Shown: one piece after another, positions 22,463-34,739 of the stretch
Layout: each line of letters starts with the position of its first letter
Numbering within the stretch: the first letter of the stretch is position 1
Assembly: GCA_951799445.1 (NCBI GenBank)
Contig: OX637295.1
Coordinates: forward strand, 26,412,001-26,476,000
Direction: 5' to 3'
Source of the DNA: Pseudisothecium myosuroides
Lineage: Eukaryota; Streptophyta; Bryopsida; Hypnales; Lembophyllaceae
DNA: 64,000 nt
The notes under the pieces: generated by a model
Seen by the model: the letters and a program-made list of their open reading frames with translations, nothing else
Databases searched by the model: none
Told to the model about the DNA's origin: nothing
Position numbers and translations under genes: made by a program

Positions 22463-24024
22463 TTGTATTCCATTGCATTTAGTGTTTTGAAAAATAAAGC
22501 ATTTCAAAGCCTCTGTACCTGATGGAAACCCTTGCAGTGTGTTTCTTCAACACACTTGTTTCAAAAAAAAAAATAAATGAATAAAACAATATGCAAAAAT
22601 AGATGGACAATTCTACTAATAGTTTTTCTAAGTAGTCAAAGTGATTTTTGAATTTCAAAATTTCAAATTAATTAATCAATGCATACAAGGGTCAAGCTAT
22701 ATTTTTTTTATTACAAAAGTATTTAAATTTTTTTCACTTTTCAAGAATCAATGATAAAGAGGCATTGCCTTATTGAGGTCATTTAATACTACAATATGGA
22801 TTTAAAATTGTACTTTAATCATTACAAACAAAATACATTTGTTGTTTCAAAATATACGTGACATCCCCAAATGTAATGAGATGATGAAGAAGATACAATT
22901 TTTTCTCAAGAAGATATATTTAAGGACATGCTGAGTTCGATAAAAAAAATGTAGTGATTTGAATTGAAGCAAAAGTCTATAAATCAAAGGAGTTGAAAAT
23001 TTGGCAAAATTGGCAAAATTATCTCTTTGTAATAGTAAAATCACTACACTATATCTTGAAAACACCCATAATAAGGTAGGAGCATCAAATGTATTTTGTT
23101 TGTAACAACAAATGTATTTTGTTTGAAACAACAATGTAAACCACATTTCCATTTCATTGAATATTTAGAAAATCAATATGCCATCTTGCACACTTCAAAA
23201 GTTCAAATGGCAATAAAATATTCAATTCTAGGAATATTTTACAATTTTCCATTTGATGCATAAAAGCTAGAAGTTGCACACTATTCAATGCAATCATTAC
23301 TTAGAGTTACGCTTTTGTACGGAATACAAAAAGCATAACATTGTTTACGAATGAGGCAAGGTCCTTTTTTCATTCTTGAAAAGAGGACCCCTACAATGAA
23401 CAACATTGTCTTATATAGTCAACCCCTTAGTCAACCCCTTAGCCAACCCCAATCCTTGAATTACCTTAAAGTCTCTCCAAAGCATCTATGGAGGCATAAT
23501 TATACCTGCCCAGCATGAGGAGCGGACCATTGCCTTGTTATACAGAGATTCTTATGAAGAGAGTAAGGCTCGCATTTGGTATCTGAAGATGGAGGGTAGC
23601 GAATTAGCCATCAACAAAACTTCAGCCACAAAAACAAATCCATTCAGAGCTTTAGCGACCAGGTTCAAACGAATCACATCCACTGCGTCAGTGAAGCAAT
23701 AAATTTAAGCACATTCGTTAGAAGCTACTAACTCTTGTCCGAAAATGTGATCACAGATAAAGAAAGCTTCATTTCACCTAAGCCCCAAATGAATTTACTT
23801 GGATGCAGGTCAAGTGCAACAAGAACTACAAAGATATGCTCAACATCCTACTCGACTGGTGTAGGACGGTCCAACATCTTTTATGCAAACCCTCACGATG
23901 TCACTCCAACATAGCGAAACAGCAAGCATTAATTTACCAAAGAGTCGACAACATCAGCGAAATTAATGATCCAACTACGCGATATTTACACGGAAATTGC
24001 CAACCAGTCGTGGTCAGTGGTGAT
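22463..24024. other. AT-rich DNA grading into the selenium-binding protein 3' flank
   Basis: 22463-23400 is AT-rich with no gene. At 23417-23450 a short block (AGTCAACCCCTT) occurs in about three imperfect tandem copies. From about 23480 the base composition becomes balanced, and this part probably includes the 3' UTR of the minus-strand gene ending at 24025. Confidence 0.35.
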
Positions 24025-26882
24025 CTAGAGCCAAATGTCTGACGTACAGTCGCCTCCAGGATAGCGCATTTCATGAGCAAGGGCAGGACCTTCAGGCTCT
24101 TCACCGAAATCAACAAAGAAATGCGGATTGACTTTCAAGCCACCCTTGACGTTGTCGACGTCGATCTGGAGCATGTGAGACCCCTTCTGGACCATGGACG
24201 GGTAAAACTGGTTATCCCATGCGCTGAAGAGGGAATTTGACACATACAGGCGCTGCCCGTCCAAACTCAATTGAATCATCTGTGGGCCTCCTCGCAACTC
24301 GGTGCCCTGTAGATCATCATCGTCATCGAATTCGTGCTTCAGAAAACTGTTCCGTTTTCCCTTTACTTCACCTATTATTAATATTTTCTCCATATTCTTT
24401 GTGGTTTCTAGGCTCACAGCCATTATAAGAAATATTTGAACGCAAATTGTGGAGTATTGACCTGGACTAAGCTGGCAGGAGTGAGAATTCACGATTATAT
24501 ATTCTGCCCAAGTTCAATCAGGCAAGACATTTGATTTCATATTCCAAACATTCGATTTCATATTCCAAATCACAACATAGGTGTGAGAAGTATGAAAGGC
24601 ATATTTACCTTGACGTTCGGAACGGTAGATTGCCATGTTTCACCCGACTTTTTCTCTACGAAGACGTTACCACCCTCGCGAATGAGCCCGCCCACCCATA
24701 CCTGGCCCGTAAGAACTGGGTTGGCAGGGTCCTCAATGTTGTATTGACGGATGTCACCATGCAACCAATTGGAAAAGTACAAGAACCGGTCATCCAAGGA
24801 AATCAAGAAGTCAGTAATGAGTCCTGGCATTTCCGGCAATATCCAATTCTGCACCTTCAAAGCAGGCACAGTGATCGCAACCTGCCATGAAAACAAGTAT
24901 AGAAAATCGTTTAGGAATCATGGTTAGCGCAGCAGTCCCTGCTTCTGACAGGCCAACATTATTGTGTGCGAGTTCCAACATGAAAGTCGAATGCAGAGAT
25001 CGTGAGTATAAATCACCTGCTTATCCCACGTATCATCGCCTTTCTTGAAGAATCGAACCATCGTGCTGCTCAAGGCAGCGCCAACATATCCCACTGCCTT
25101 GCTCGGATCATGCAAAAAGCGAATCTGCCCCCAAGAGTACAAGATATCATGCCAGCCCCATTGCCGGATAAAACCCCGATTATGAATTGAGGAATCAGCA
25201 GCCACCATCAAAGAGAACCTGTAAATTTTGGACGAATGCAATTATCAATGCGGCTAAATCACTTGTCGGCATACCTCAAGAGGAATGAGACCGGTATTAC
25301 CCAGGTCCAGCGTTTGCTTCAAAGTGCCCTCCGGCCAGTCGTAGACGAATAAATGCTGACCGTATAAACCATCAGCAACGTGACTGGGATTAAAACCTTT
25401 CGTGAACGCCAAAGGAGCGCCCCACGAGGAGCTTATCATCGTCTTATGCCGTGGCTGGTACCAGAAATCATAACCAAACCGTGGGCTATGGCCGGGTTTC
25501 TCCCACCTGGGACTCAAGAAAACGATCGTGAGTTTCAAAAGCATAGTCGAGATTCACGTCAAGCAATTTCTCTCGTTTCAGGGTGATTGAGGAGTTAAAC
25601 GGGCTTCACGTTGTGTGGTTGTTAGTTATAAAGGATGCAAAGGTGAGTACGTGACTACTGCACCTTTAGTCTAGCTATAACTAGGTGCACCTCCTATCCA
25701 GATCAGCCAATACCTGAACAATTTTCACAGACAAGAGCTAGAGAGGCAGTTGCATAAAATAGATAGTATATTTCTATGCAGCGGATAACCAGAGATAGAA
25801 TTCGAATGAAAGACGGGAACCAAGATTAGAGCTATTGAAGCAGATCGAAAACGTAATGGACCTCCAATTCATCAGTTAGTTTCACATGGACAAGATCACA
25901 TACGTACCTTCCTTTGACATTGAAATTCGAGTCAAGGAGCAGAAAACCAGAGCCTTCCGAATGGCCCTCTTTGTCACCCATGCACGAAACCATGATATCA
26001 CCATTGGCAAGACAATGGGCAGTGTGAGGGTATGCCAATCCTGTTCTTGACCAGATCTCTTCCGGCTCCACTGTCTTGTACACCTCTGGTGCACGCGGAT
26101 CCTTGAGAGTGTCCACAATGTAGATCCGTCCTGACCTGCAAAAGAAACCTAATCTCAATCACTGTTCCTACCTTAGACATCAGGCAACCCTTCCTTCCAG
26201 CCCTTTCAAAGGAGAGCGTCGCCTAATACGGACTAGTGCAAAGCGTCCTGCCAAGCGGTCCTTCTCAGAAAGTGCTCAAAGGGAACGAAACTCACACAAG
26301 CGATGGAAGGACGAGATAGCGGCGATTCTGGCCGCCATCGCCGTGGCAAGAGCTGCATGTATTCCAGCCACTGTGGTGAAGCTCATCATCCAAATGGTTC
26401 ACAACTGTGCGGTGCACAACCTTCGAGTAGGTACTTGAATCTGGGTCCACATCCACAGTGGCGAGATAATCGGGTTTCTTCTTGCCAGTTCCTGCGCTCC
26501 AACTCAGGTTTCAGATATACAACGGTGTATCAGTGCACTTCGAAATTCCCCCCTGAACTGACATGTGCGATCCACACCTGAAATACATGCAAGTGATCTA
26601 CATCTCCAGAAATAAATAAAAAGCACTACACTAAAGGGACTATAATGTAAACTCCTCAGACTCGGTGTGGATCCATAATTCCAAACCGCTGCAAAGGGGG
26701 AAACCTGTGTAGAGAGCCGTAATGTACAGCAGCTTCTCGCGAGGCCCCTTGAGAGCGTCCGCTGGCGAGGCGTAGCCGGGTCCACTCGAGAGAGTACTGC
26801 AGCACTGGCCTCCTGCACTGTCATTGTCATGCACAACAGGCAGAATCGCCGCTTTGACCTTGTCTGTCAATCCGCTCGCCAT
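24025..26882 (-). CDS. SBP1: selenium-binding protein / methanethiol oxidase
   Basis: Cytosolic SBP56-family enzyme. Characterised family members oxidise methanethiol to formaldehyde, hydrogen sulfide and hydrogen peroxide, and plant members bind selenium and cadmium. Seven exons on the minus strand: 26882-26705, 26491-26296, 26135-25908, 25506-25275, 25124-25017, 24881-24609 and 24306-24025. All phases agree, giving 498 residues against about 490 in Arabidopsis SBP1. Diagnostic motifs are [11 protein letters not shown] near the N-terminus, the CSSC selenium-binding motif (105-108, in NTCSSCHGD), the PHTAH histidine pair (162 and 165), [33 protein letters not shown] and the C-terminal [15 protein letters not shown]. 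For exon 7 the acceptor CTACAG|GGC at 24306 restores family spacing (KG-x2-LRGGPQ). An upstream in-frame acceptor at 24360 would add 18 residues with an Asp5 run. Complete and apparently functional. The Arabidopsis-style number is assigned by family only. Confidence 0.95.
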
Positions 26883-28140
26883 GTCTGTCTGTCTGCCTCT
26901 GCACCGCCTCCTCCTGGCTACCTCACTCGTTCTTTCCCCCCTTGCCTAGAATCGATATGCACCTCCTCACGACTGCAAACAATGAAACCTAATTCAGGTA
27001 TAATTTCAAGTCAGTCCCCGAGGTGAGAAAAAACAAGTACGTATATAGCAGAAGTCGAAATATCAGCAACAATTAATTAAGAGGATACAATTTTCCGCAA
27101 GCCATTGATATATCGATTCCTGTACTGTAATTTCCATAACAAATTCATGCTGCGGAAAACACTCGGGCAAGCACAAAACTTAGCCAAACAACCCAACTCT
27201 AGAAACAGAAACTAGATTGCTATTGCGGCAATGGCAATTGACATTCGCGGATCCGTGGCCTGATAGATTAAAATCCATCACGCGCTGGAACCAACGAAAT
27301 CAACTGAAACCTTCACTTCCACAATCAAGACTAGCTGACGAGCTCACATACAGACACAGCGACATGCCCAGATCGAGGCCAAGAGAGAGGTTCACTTGTC
27401 AACATAGCTAGCTAGCTCTGAAACATAACTTCAATTAAATTCCCAAAACACGAGCACGCAATTGTTTGCAAACCCGATTGCCCTGTGGGTGATCCAAGCT
27501 ACAACACAATCACAAGCTGCCGTACCTGACTGCGGCCACAATTAACAACAGCAAGCACTGTATTCCCCAGCTACCCCAGGCCCCGCACTCAATCGCTCGC
27601 CCCCCAAACGAGAAAATTGGCCCGGGAGAGATGCGATAAGAAATGCACAGACAGAAACCAAATCAAGGGAGGCCAAGGGACCAGAATTAAGTAGCGAGAG
27701 GAGTTTAATAGTGAAGCGCGCAGTTTCCGTACAAGGGGCTCCTGCCAAGGAGCATCCGGCAATTATGTTATCACAGGTGCAAGAATGCTGCATCGTCGGG
27801 AAGGGCAATGAACAATTAAGAGAATGTCATACAGCAGGGGCACCCGTGGCGAGTGAGTGAAGACAAACATGTAAGTTACCAGGCAGACGGATGGACGAAG
27901 CAGCAACAGCAGCACCAATGCAAGCCAGCACGGATTGCGAGCACAAATCGAAGCCTCCTGACTCGGCTTCCGTGCTTCTGTAGTAAAGGCCTCGGTGAGT
28001 CAGGGGGGCTGCATCGGGACGCACTTCCATCCCCCCCGCCAATCCTGTGACTCGGATGGAGACCCTCCGTCCGTCCGTCCGTCCGTCCGTCCGTCTGTCA
28101 GCCTCCGTCCGTCGACGTCCTTCCGTCCGTTTGGATGCAA
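26883..28140 (-). promoter_or_regulatory. 5' flank of the selenium-binding protein gene
   Basis: GC-balanced, non-repetitive 1.2 kb directly upstream of the SBP start, contrasting with the AT-rich DNA beyond 28200. It presumably contains the promoter and 5' UTR. No TATA box or start site is assigned. A TAGCTAGCTAGC palindromic run occurs near 27403-27417. Small frames here have no family features. Confidence 0.35.
28065..28097 (+). repeat. CCGT tetranucleotide microsatellite
   Basis: About eight tandem CCGT units followed by degenerate copies to about 28130, upstream of the minus-strand SBP gene. Confidence 0.9.
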
Positions 28141-28579
28141 TCTCCTCCTTGCCTGAATTTTTGTTGTTGTTTTTTGTTTTCTTGGTGGAAGCATGACACG
28201 CATCCTAGAATGCAAGTAGGTCAGACAAATCGTCCAATTTTGGTTATCCGTCCTTCACTCATCAACAACTACACAAAATAGTGAAATTAAGTTGCCTTAA
28301 CAATTAGGTTGCCTTACAACTTGAAAGTTACTTTACAAGCCATTACGGTCAACAAATCTTTTTGAAAATTGTTTCATTTGTGCACATGGAGGTTCATGAG
28401 TCTCAATTACAACAATATATAATTCAATAATAGTGTATTCTTGTACAATAACTAAAGATATTTATTTAGTGTCAAATGTCGAGAAATTAGTGTGGGGCAA
28501 CCTAATTTCACTATTTTGTGCAGTGCACCCTCTGCCGTTACCACAGTTGAATAAAATATAAAATATATCCATCCATCTA

Positions 28580-29014
28580 CTTAAGTTAGGCTATTTGTTT
28601 TGTTTTGTTTGTTTGTTTGTTACATTGAGATCTCTTAGACCACGAATTTCCCGGTAGCATTTTGGGTATCATTGGATAGCTCTCGGCAAGGAGGGGTGCA
28701 CGGGCTTTGTTTCATGGTGTTATGACCTACACTGTGAAAGTTATGGATTTTTGAGTTATTTCGGGGTTCTAAAAAGTTAAAAAATTATTTTTGTTTTTGT
28801 TTTGGTTGTGGCAAAGTAAAAGTAATTTTCTAATTTATTAACGCATAAAAACTTTGAAATTCAACATCTTTTTTGCCGTGAGTCAAACCAACACAAAACA
28901 AAGCCCTTACAAAGAGCTTTCCAATGGTACCAAGAACATAACCGGGGGATACAAAGTCTAAGAAATCTCACCGTAACAAACAAACAAAGCAAATCAAAAC
29001 AATCTAACTAAAGA
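28580..29014. mobile_element. fold-back element built from two inverted copies of the GAGGAGGGG repeat
   Basis: The left arm (from about 28580, TTAAGTTAGG then a TTTG-rich run and TTGTTACATTGAGATCTC) is mirrored by the right arm ending near 29014, whose complement reads TTTAGTTAG then TTTGTTTGTTACGGTGAGAT. Both arms contain the repeat family also found as single copies at 19735 and 60181. The GC-rich core GGCAAGGAGGGGTGCACGGG is intact in the left arm and decayed in the right. Non-coding. Confidence 0.7.
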
Positions 29015-29379
29015 TATGGGTATGGATTTGACCTAAAAACTTCATCCAAATATTGGTGAATGTCATAGAAATTATTTTGGCAATTTCATCCACTTTTTTC
29101 CTCTTTTTCTCTAGTACCGGTATATTGGGAGCCAGCTCGAAAATCAAGTAAGATTTGGTGACTGTTCGCCAACAAAAATTCCACGGCTGCCACGTCGATT
29201 TTCCGTGGGTCTCCATTCTGCCAGCCTGGCCCTCCTCTGACTCTACCCACGTCTCAGCTTGTTTGTCTCTCTGGAAGAAGATCTAAAATACTTCCGGCCA
29301 GTAGGAATCTTGGGATTCTAAAGCCTCTTGCACAAGATAATATCTTTGGATTAGAAAATAAAATGATTCTCACTCAAAT

Positions 29380-30917
29380 TAACCCCTTAACCCTTAACCC
29401 TGTAACGCCGGGACAGCCATTTTGTGGCTTTTGGATGACTGTGCAGTCATCTGTACATTGATTGGAAACATTTTTTCATCCGTTTCTTTTTGTTGATCTT
29501 CCATGGTGGATTACAAAGAGTGTGTAGTTGAATTTGTAGTCATGCAAGTGTCTATTTTCACATAAATGAGAAGTTATTAAAAAAAACGGATCACCAAAAT
29601 GTGCTATTCTAGTGTATTTTGGGAAGTTGTTATTCCTTGCTCTAAATCTGAAATTTTTCCACAAAAATGATATTTTTTGAGTTTGAGCCCAACTAACAAA
29701 ATAAGGGTCATCTACTCTAGTTTCTTCTCCAATTTGAATTTTGAAAAAATTCCTAATATTGAATATTTTATTGCAATTTGAACTTTGGGTGTATTTTCAA
29801 TGTCTATTATTTTCTAATTATAGAATGACAAGGAAATTGGGTTTACACCATGATGTTTGTCATTGTAATATACACACATGGTGAAATTTTCAGATTTTTT
29901 GAAATAATTTTCTATTTGATGTGATTTTTCTTCACTTTTTCTTCAAAAATTCTCAAAAAAATCAATTTTCCACAAAAAAAAGTCTAAATTTTTTTGGGAA
30001 GTAAAGAAGGCATGCAATTTCATCTCTGAAAAATAAATATAAATTTTTTCATACATATGTAGGTACAAAATGGCAACAAATTGAGTGATAGGCACTGAGG
30101 CCTGACATCAGTGGTTATAGGTCCGTCGTTTAGGGATTAAGGCGGCAACCCTTGAAATCATCCTTTTGCATTACCATGTGAATTATTGGCTTAAAAAATT
30201 GCAAAAGCACTCATTGGAAGTCAAGCTACTGTAGAAGATCTTCCCTTTTTACATCAAATTCAGAGGATAAATAGTTGCATTTTTGTCCTACACAGTTTGA
30301 TTCCCTCTCATCTATCGGCCACAGAATGGTTGTGTCAACATTTTAGGGTTAAGGACCATGAGTGCATATTTTGAACAATGAATGAATGGAAATACATCCT
30401 GATCTCACCAAAATGCATTTTTTTCATCCATCAATTTATTTTTAAGATTCTTGTATTAGTGCTTTAACATTTATGCAGTTCAGATTATGAAGATTTTGCT
30501 TTGCATATATTCTATAATTCAAAAGGTATCAGCTGGTCTAGCCTCGAAAAGTAACTTTTTCAATTCAAAAAATGTCCCTTCATAAACAACTTGAATCAAC
30601 AAATAAACTAAAAATCTTCAAAAATCACTATGATTAGAACTTAGCATTTTAAACTTATAGAAAAAAATTCTTGTAAAAATCACAAATATTCAATCTACAA
30701 TTGATTTTAGAAGGAATTTTCAATTTTTGGCTTCAAATTTTATTGCAAAATATTGGTTTGTGCAATTGTTGATCTAACCATATGAATGTAATCTATAAAT
30801 CATGTTTTACAACTATTATTTGAGATTCATCATTAAAATATTGTTCTAAGTTGCATTTTTTAATAGATCTTCACAATTTTGAAAATCTAGATACACCCCT
30901 GGTCCTTTAAGGGTTAA
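29380..30917. mobile_element. long TTAACCC-ended element with family C interior
   Basis: The left end is a cluster of TTAACCC units (TTAACCCCTTAACCCTTAAC at about 29379-29398) and the right end is CCTTTAAGGGTTAA (ending 30917), giving short inverted termini about 1.5 kb apart. The interior from about 29460 to 30060 matches family C copies at 5880, 39200 (reverse) and 59390. AT-rich, no transposase. A chance pairing of old ends is possible. Confidence 0.45.
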
Positions 30918-31122
30918 TGGCAAAACACTGTAAACAAAGCAAAAGCTATTGAAGTAAATTATATAGCCATAGGCTCTATCCTTCCAAGATTAATCTCTAA
31001 AGGACCAAATCCACTGCAACATCATTATACATCATGCCTGAGTTAGATTTAGCCTTTTAAATTATATTTAAATATCAATATTTATATTTTTAGTTTGTGC
31101 TTTTATAAAATTTCCATCACTA

Positions 31123-32056
31123 TTAACTCCTAAAGTCCCATTGTTTTCTTGAGGGACAAAATGGATTTCAAGCAAGCTCCTATGGTCTCAATATTTGTCA
31201 TGATTTTCTGAATTTTTTTGTAAAGATAGGAAAACACATTAGCTTTCTAAAAATATGATTTTTATTTCAATTGGTGCTAAAGAGCAAAAGTTATAGCACA
31301 AAAAGTCCAAATTTGAGTTTGGTTGGCAGAAAAAAATCCTAAAAAAAACTTGAAATATTAAATTTTAAAAATTTGTTTCATATAGATTATATTCTTATCT
31401 ATATGGAAAGCTTTGATTTATTCCATTTGGATTTGTTATGTGAAAGTCATGGACAACCTTGGATTTGAAGCAATTAGAGCATCTTCTTAAAAAAATAACT
31501 CGTAGGATTCATTTTTAAATTTATTTTTTGCAATTTTTCAAAAAAAAATTTACAAAGTTAAAATCACTTGCTAGATTAATCTTTCTATTGAGATTAATGT
31601 ATTTTAATTCCATCTTAGAGGTAATAATTAACAATTTAGATTTTCCTTCAATCTTGAACCTATATCTACAATTGAACAATTTTTTCATGAGTAAAAACTA
31701 AGTGTGTGTTTTTTTTAATTTTTTTTTAAACTCTCAACTCAATTCTTCATCAAATAAAATTAGAAATTCAAAATCTGTAGAGCAAAAATCTTAAATTAAG
31801 AAGGTTCAAAGCTAAGAAACGTAGTTGAGCAAGGTGCAAAAAAACTTGTTGCTTTCACTTTAAATGCAAATATCTTTGCAATCTACATGGTCAAAGTTTC
31901 TGGAATTTCTTCCACACATTCTTACACTACTCTAGTACAAGATCCTAAGGTTAAATAGGCAAAAGAATCATTTTTAATTTTTTTTTGCTCTTTGCTATAA
32001 AAATGGTAGTTTTGAGTGGTTTTTGATGGAAAAAAGGCCTTGGGACTATAAGGGTA
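31123..32056 (-). mobile_element. family A element, reverse orientation
   Basis: Starts with TTAACTCCTAAAGTCCC and ends near GGACTATAAGGGTAA. The interior is the reverse complement of the family A copies at 4150, 6986 and 53380 (for instance, GCTTTGATTTATTCCATTTG mirrors the AATGGAATGAATAAAAGC-type block). About 930 bp, the same size as the 6986 copy. Confidence 0.6.
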
Positions 32057-33756
32057 AAAAAATTCAACTCGTTTTATAAAAAATGATTAGTTTTATGATT
32101 TTTATATAAAAAAATTGGAAATAAATTACTAAAAATAGAAAAAAATTGATTGGAATTTTTTCTAGAGGTAATGGAGATTGGTGAAAAGATTCATCAATAA
32201 TTATTTTATTATTTACACCCAAAATCCACAATATTTTTGCTAATGGTTTTCAAGTCAAATGCCACTATCAAGATTAATTTATCCTTTTATATAATTGATA
32301 TATAAAATTTTGATAATTTTTACTTGTGAAATAATGTATTTTCTACTAGTTTTGATTTTAAGTATTTTTGATAGAAAATTCAAATTACTATGATGAAAAT
32401 AAAATTAGATCAATTCTAATACATAGTAGAATAGTTTTAAAGTTTGACTATAAATGAAGGTTAAAATGAAAAACATACTTTTGTAATTTAAAACTGTTTT
32501 TTTATAATTTAAAACTATTTAAAAAGATGAAAATACAAATAAAACACACTCAATATTATGGAGTATGAATTCTAATTAATGCTTAGAACTTAAAATTGCA
32601 ATAATTCTTTCAGTTTTTGGATTCTTTTAATAGTTTTAAAGCGGAATAGAAACATTACTTGTCAAGTTTCATTTTCTTAGTTTAAATCAAACACCAAAAA
32701 TGGTTGTTTCAAAAGTTGAAATCAAAGTTGACCAAGGCATATCTAGAGAGAAATAATTCTCATTCTTTGTTTTGTATTGGCGTATAGTAAGAGTCTGTTT
32801 GTTTGAGGTTCTACAATAGGATTTTCGTAGCATTGTATGTGATATAGAAACTACATACCCTTATTATGGAATATAATCTTTCCTATACTAATAGAAAAAA
32901 TAATGATATTGTGATTTTGTTGAGTGTTTGTATTTCTGTTTTGCTTGAGGGGTTGTTTGATTGAATATTAGCATTTAAGAGTGTATGTGTGAATGTGAGC
33001 ACTAATAGCAAGAAATATGGATTACTCATCTATTTTGTGATTGGATGGTGGCATCATCTAATTAGCTCATGGTTGGTTGTGATTGGTTTGAAGTAATTAT
33101 GATCTAATTTGTGATTGGAATGTTGAGCATGTTGGCGCTATCCTTCACAAGTACATAATTAATAGTGCAGTTTTCTTGCATGTATGATATGTGGATTTTT
33201 CTAAAAATTATTAGAGAATTTGCAGTGGATGTCATTGTTGTGACCATTTGCTAGTACTAGAAGTTAGAGACTTTTAGTTTATTTTCTTTATCTTCAATTT
33301 TATCAAGATAAGACATACATGGCTTTAAAAATCTTATAGGACCTTTGTTAGGGGTGAGATGTAGTACTAAGGGCTAATCATCTTTGTGTAAGTAATAAGG
33401 TTTTGGATGGGCATTTTCATAATCTATTTAGGAGGTTCTATATTCTTATTGGCTACCTACTTTTGCTAATATATGTGTTTTTTTCATTTCCAAGGATGTT
33501 TATATGTGCTCTTATTTATTTAGTGTAAGAGGTTCTATTCTATTTTTTAACTTGTTGACAATTGAAGTTAATATTGTTTTATCATGGTGGTTATGTTGTG
33601 GTATAGGGTATTTGGTTTGTATTGAAATAAGATAGAGTGATAAGGCACATCTACTTCTTGTATGTGCAAACCCTCAAGGTTTAATCCATTAAGGTTTGGT
33701 CGACCACTTTATGGTCGAAATTGTCACTTTTTCATTTGTAGCCTTTAGTTAGTCTA
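32057..33756. other. AT-rich intergenic DNA
   Basis: No gene, RNA or delimited element seen. Composition is strongly AT-rich up to about 32750 and somewhat less so after that. Confidence 0.4.
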
Positions 33757-34235
33757 AGGGCCGCTTTACACCTAGAGGCCGGGTCAATTCTCCTTCAAGC
33801 CGATTGTGTAAAATTTGAGCCCTTTTTGGGCTAGAGGCCATCCTCAACTATCCAGTAGAATAAGATTATAATGGGGGTCAATTCTCCCATATGTAAAGGC
33901 GTTGAGGCCAAGAAGCTGGACCAATTCTATAAAACCTATAAAAGAGAGAAAGAAGGGCTGAAATTTTTAGGGCTACTTTACACCTAGAGGCTGGGCCAAT
34001 TCCCTTTGAGGTTGTTTGCACAAAATCTGATCTGTTGGAAAAAAAATTTGGTGCACCTAATTTAGCAAGCTTAGCTCATGTCAGATCTTGTCTTTTTCAA
34101 ATAAAAATTCATTCCACCAAATTGGCCCAACCTCTAGGTGTTAGGACCAATTTTAGCGTTTTGTCCATTCACAAGTGAAGATTATTGACCTCTGACATAG
34201 CAAATTGACCCAACCTTTAGATGTAAAGCGGCCTT
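33757..34235. mobile_element. nested TIR elements with AGGGCYGCTTTACACC ends
   Basis: Outer ends: AGGGCCGCTTTACACCTAGA (33757) and its complement ending GTAAAGCGGCCTT (34235). Inside lies a second inverted pair with the same end type: AGGGCTACTTTACACCTAGA (33969) and AACCTCTAGGTGTTAGG (about 34127-34143). This looks like an element inserted into, or duplicated within, a relative. The ends resemble hAT-type termini, but no 8-bp target duplication was found. Confidence 0.6.
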
Positions 34236-34306
34236 GAAATAGGGATAGTCACACCTTCTTCACTGCTCTCAAATTCTCTGAAAAATGAGAAAACAAGGAG
34301 CCAATG

Positions 34307-34469
34307 CACTAGAAGAAATCCATGTTGGTCTAAACAAAAAATGTGGGTTGAAATTTGTTGAGAACCATGTTTCCAATGCAAAATTATGGGATTCCAACGT
34401 TGGAAACATAGTTCTCAACAAATTTCAGCCCACATTTTTTGTTTAGACCAACGCGGATTTCTTCTAATG
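34307..34469. mobile_element. CACTA-type fold-back MITE (163 bp, TSD ATG)
   Basis: Starts CACTAGAAGAAATCCATGTT and ends with the complement GGATTTCTTCTAATG, forming a long palindrome centred near 34388. It is flanked by ATG at 34304-34306 and 34470-34472. It shares the CACTAGAAGAAA terminus with the element at 5431 but has a different interior. No coding content. Confidence 0.85.
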
Positions 34470-34639
34470 ATGGAGAGCCTGAATTCCTAAAGAAGGTGTG
34501 ACATCCCTTTCTTGTGACCGGAGGATGAAAATGGAGAATGGACTAGCAGACACCGAAAGTTGTGCAAAAGCAACACATGCAGTGTATTTCAAAGAACCAA
34601 TGGAAAAGCAGTGAGGAGGTGAAAAGTAAGGACAACCAA

Positions 34640-34732
34640 ATATTCTTCTTTTGCGAAGCATTCTCCACGTCCTTTATTCACCTCCGGAGGTGAATAATGT
34701 ATGTAGAGAACGCTTCGCAAAAGAAGAATATT
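34640..34732. repeat. 93-bp palindrome (fold-back)
   Basis: AATATTCTTCTTTTGCGAAG at the left is mirrored exactly at the right, with the centre at CACCTCC/GGAGGTG (34685/34686). The arms have a few mismatches. Terminal structure and size suggest a small fold-back MITE. No clear target duplication. Confidence 0.75.
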
Positions 34733-34739
34733 CCACTCC

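Noticed and set aside
28065..28130. CRISPR-like array
   Set aside because: It is a simple CCGT microsatellite without unique spacers, in plant nuclear DNA.
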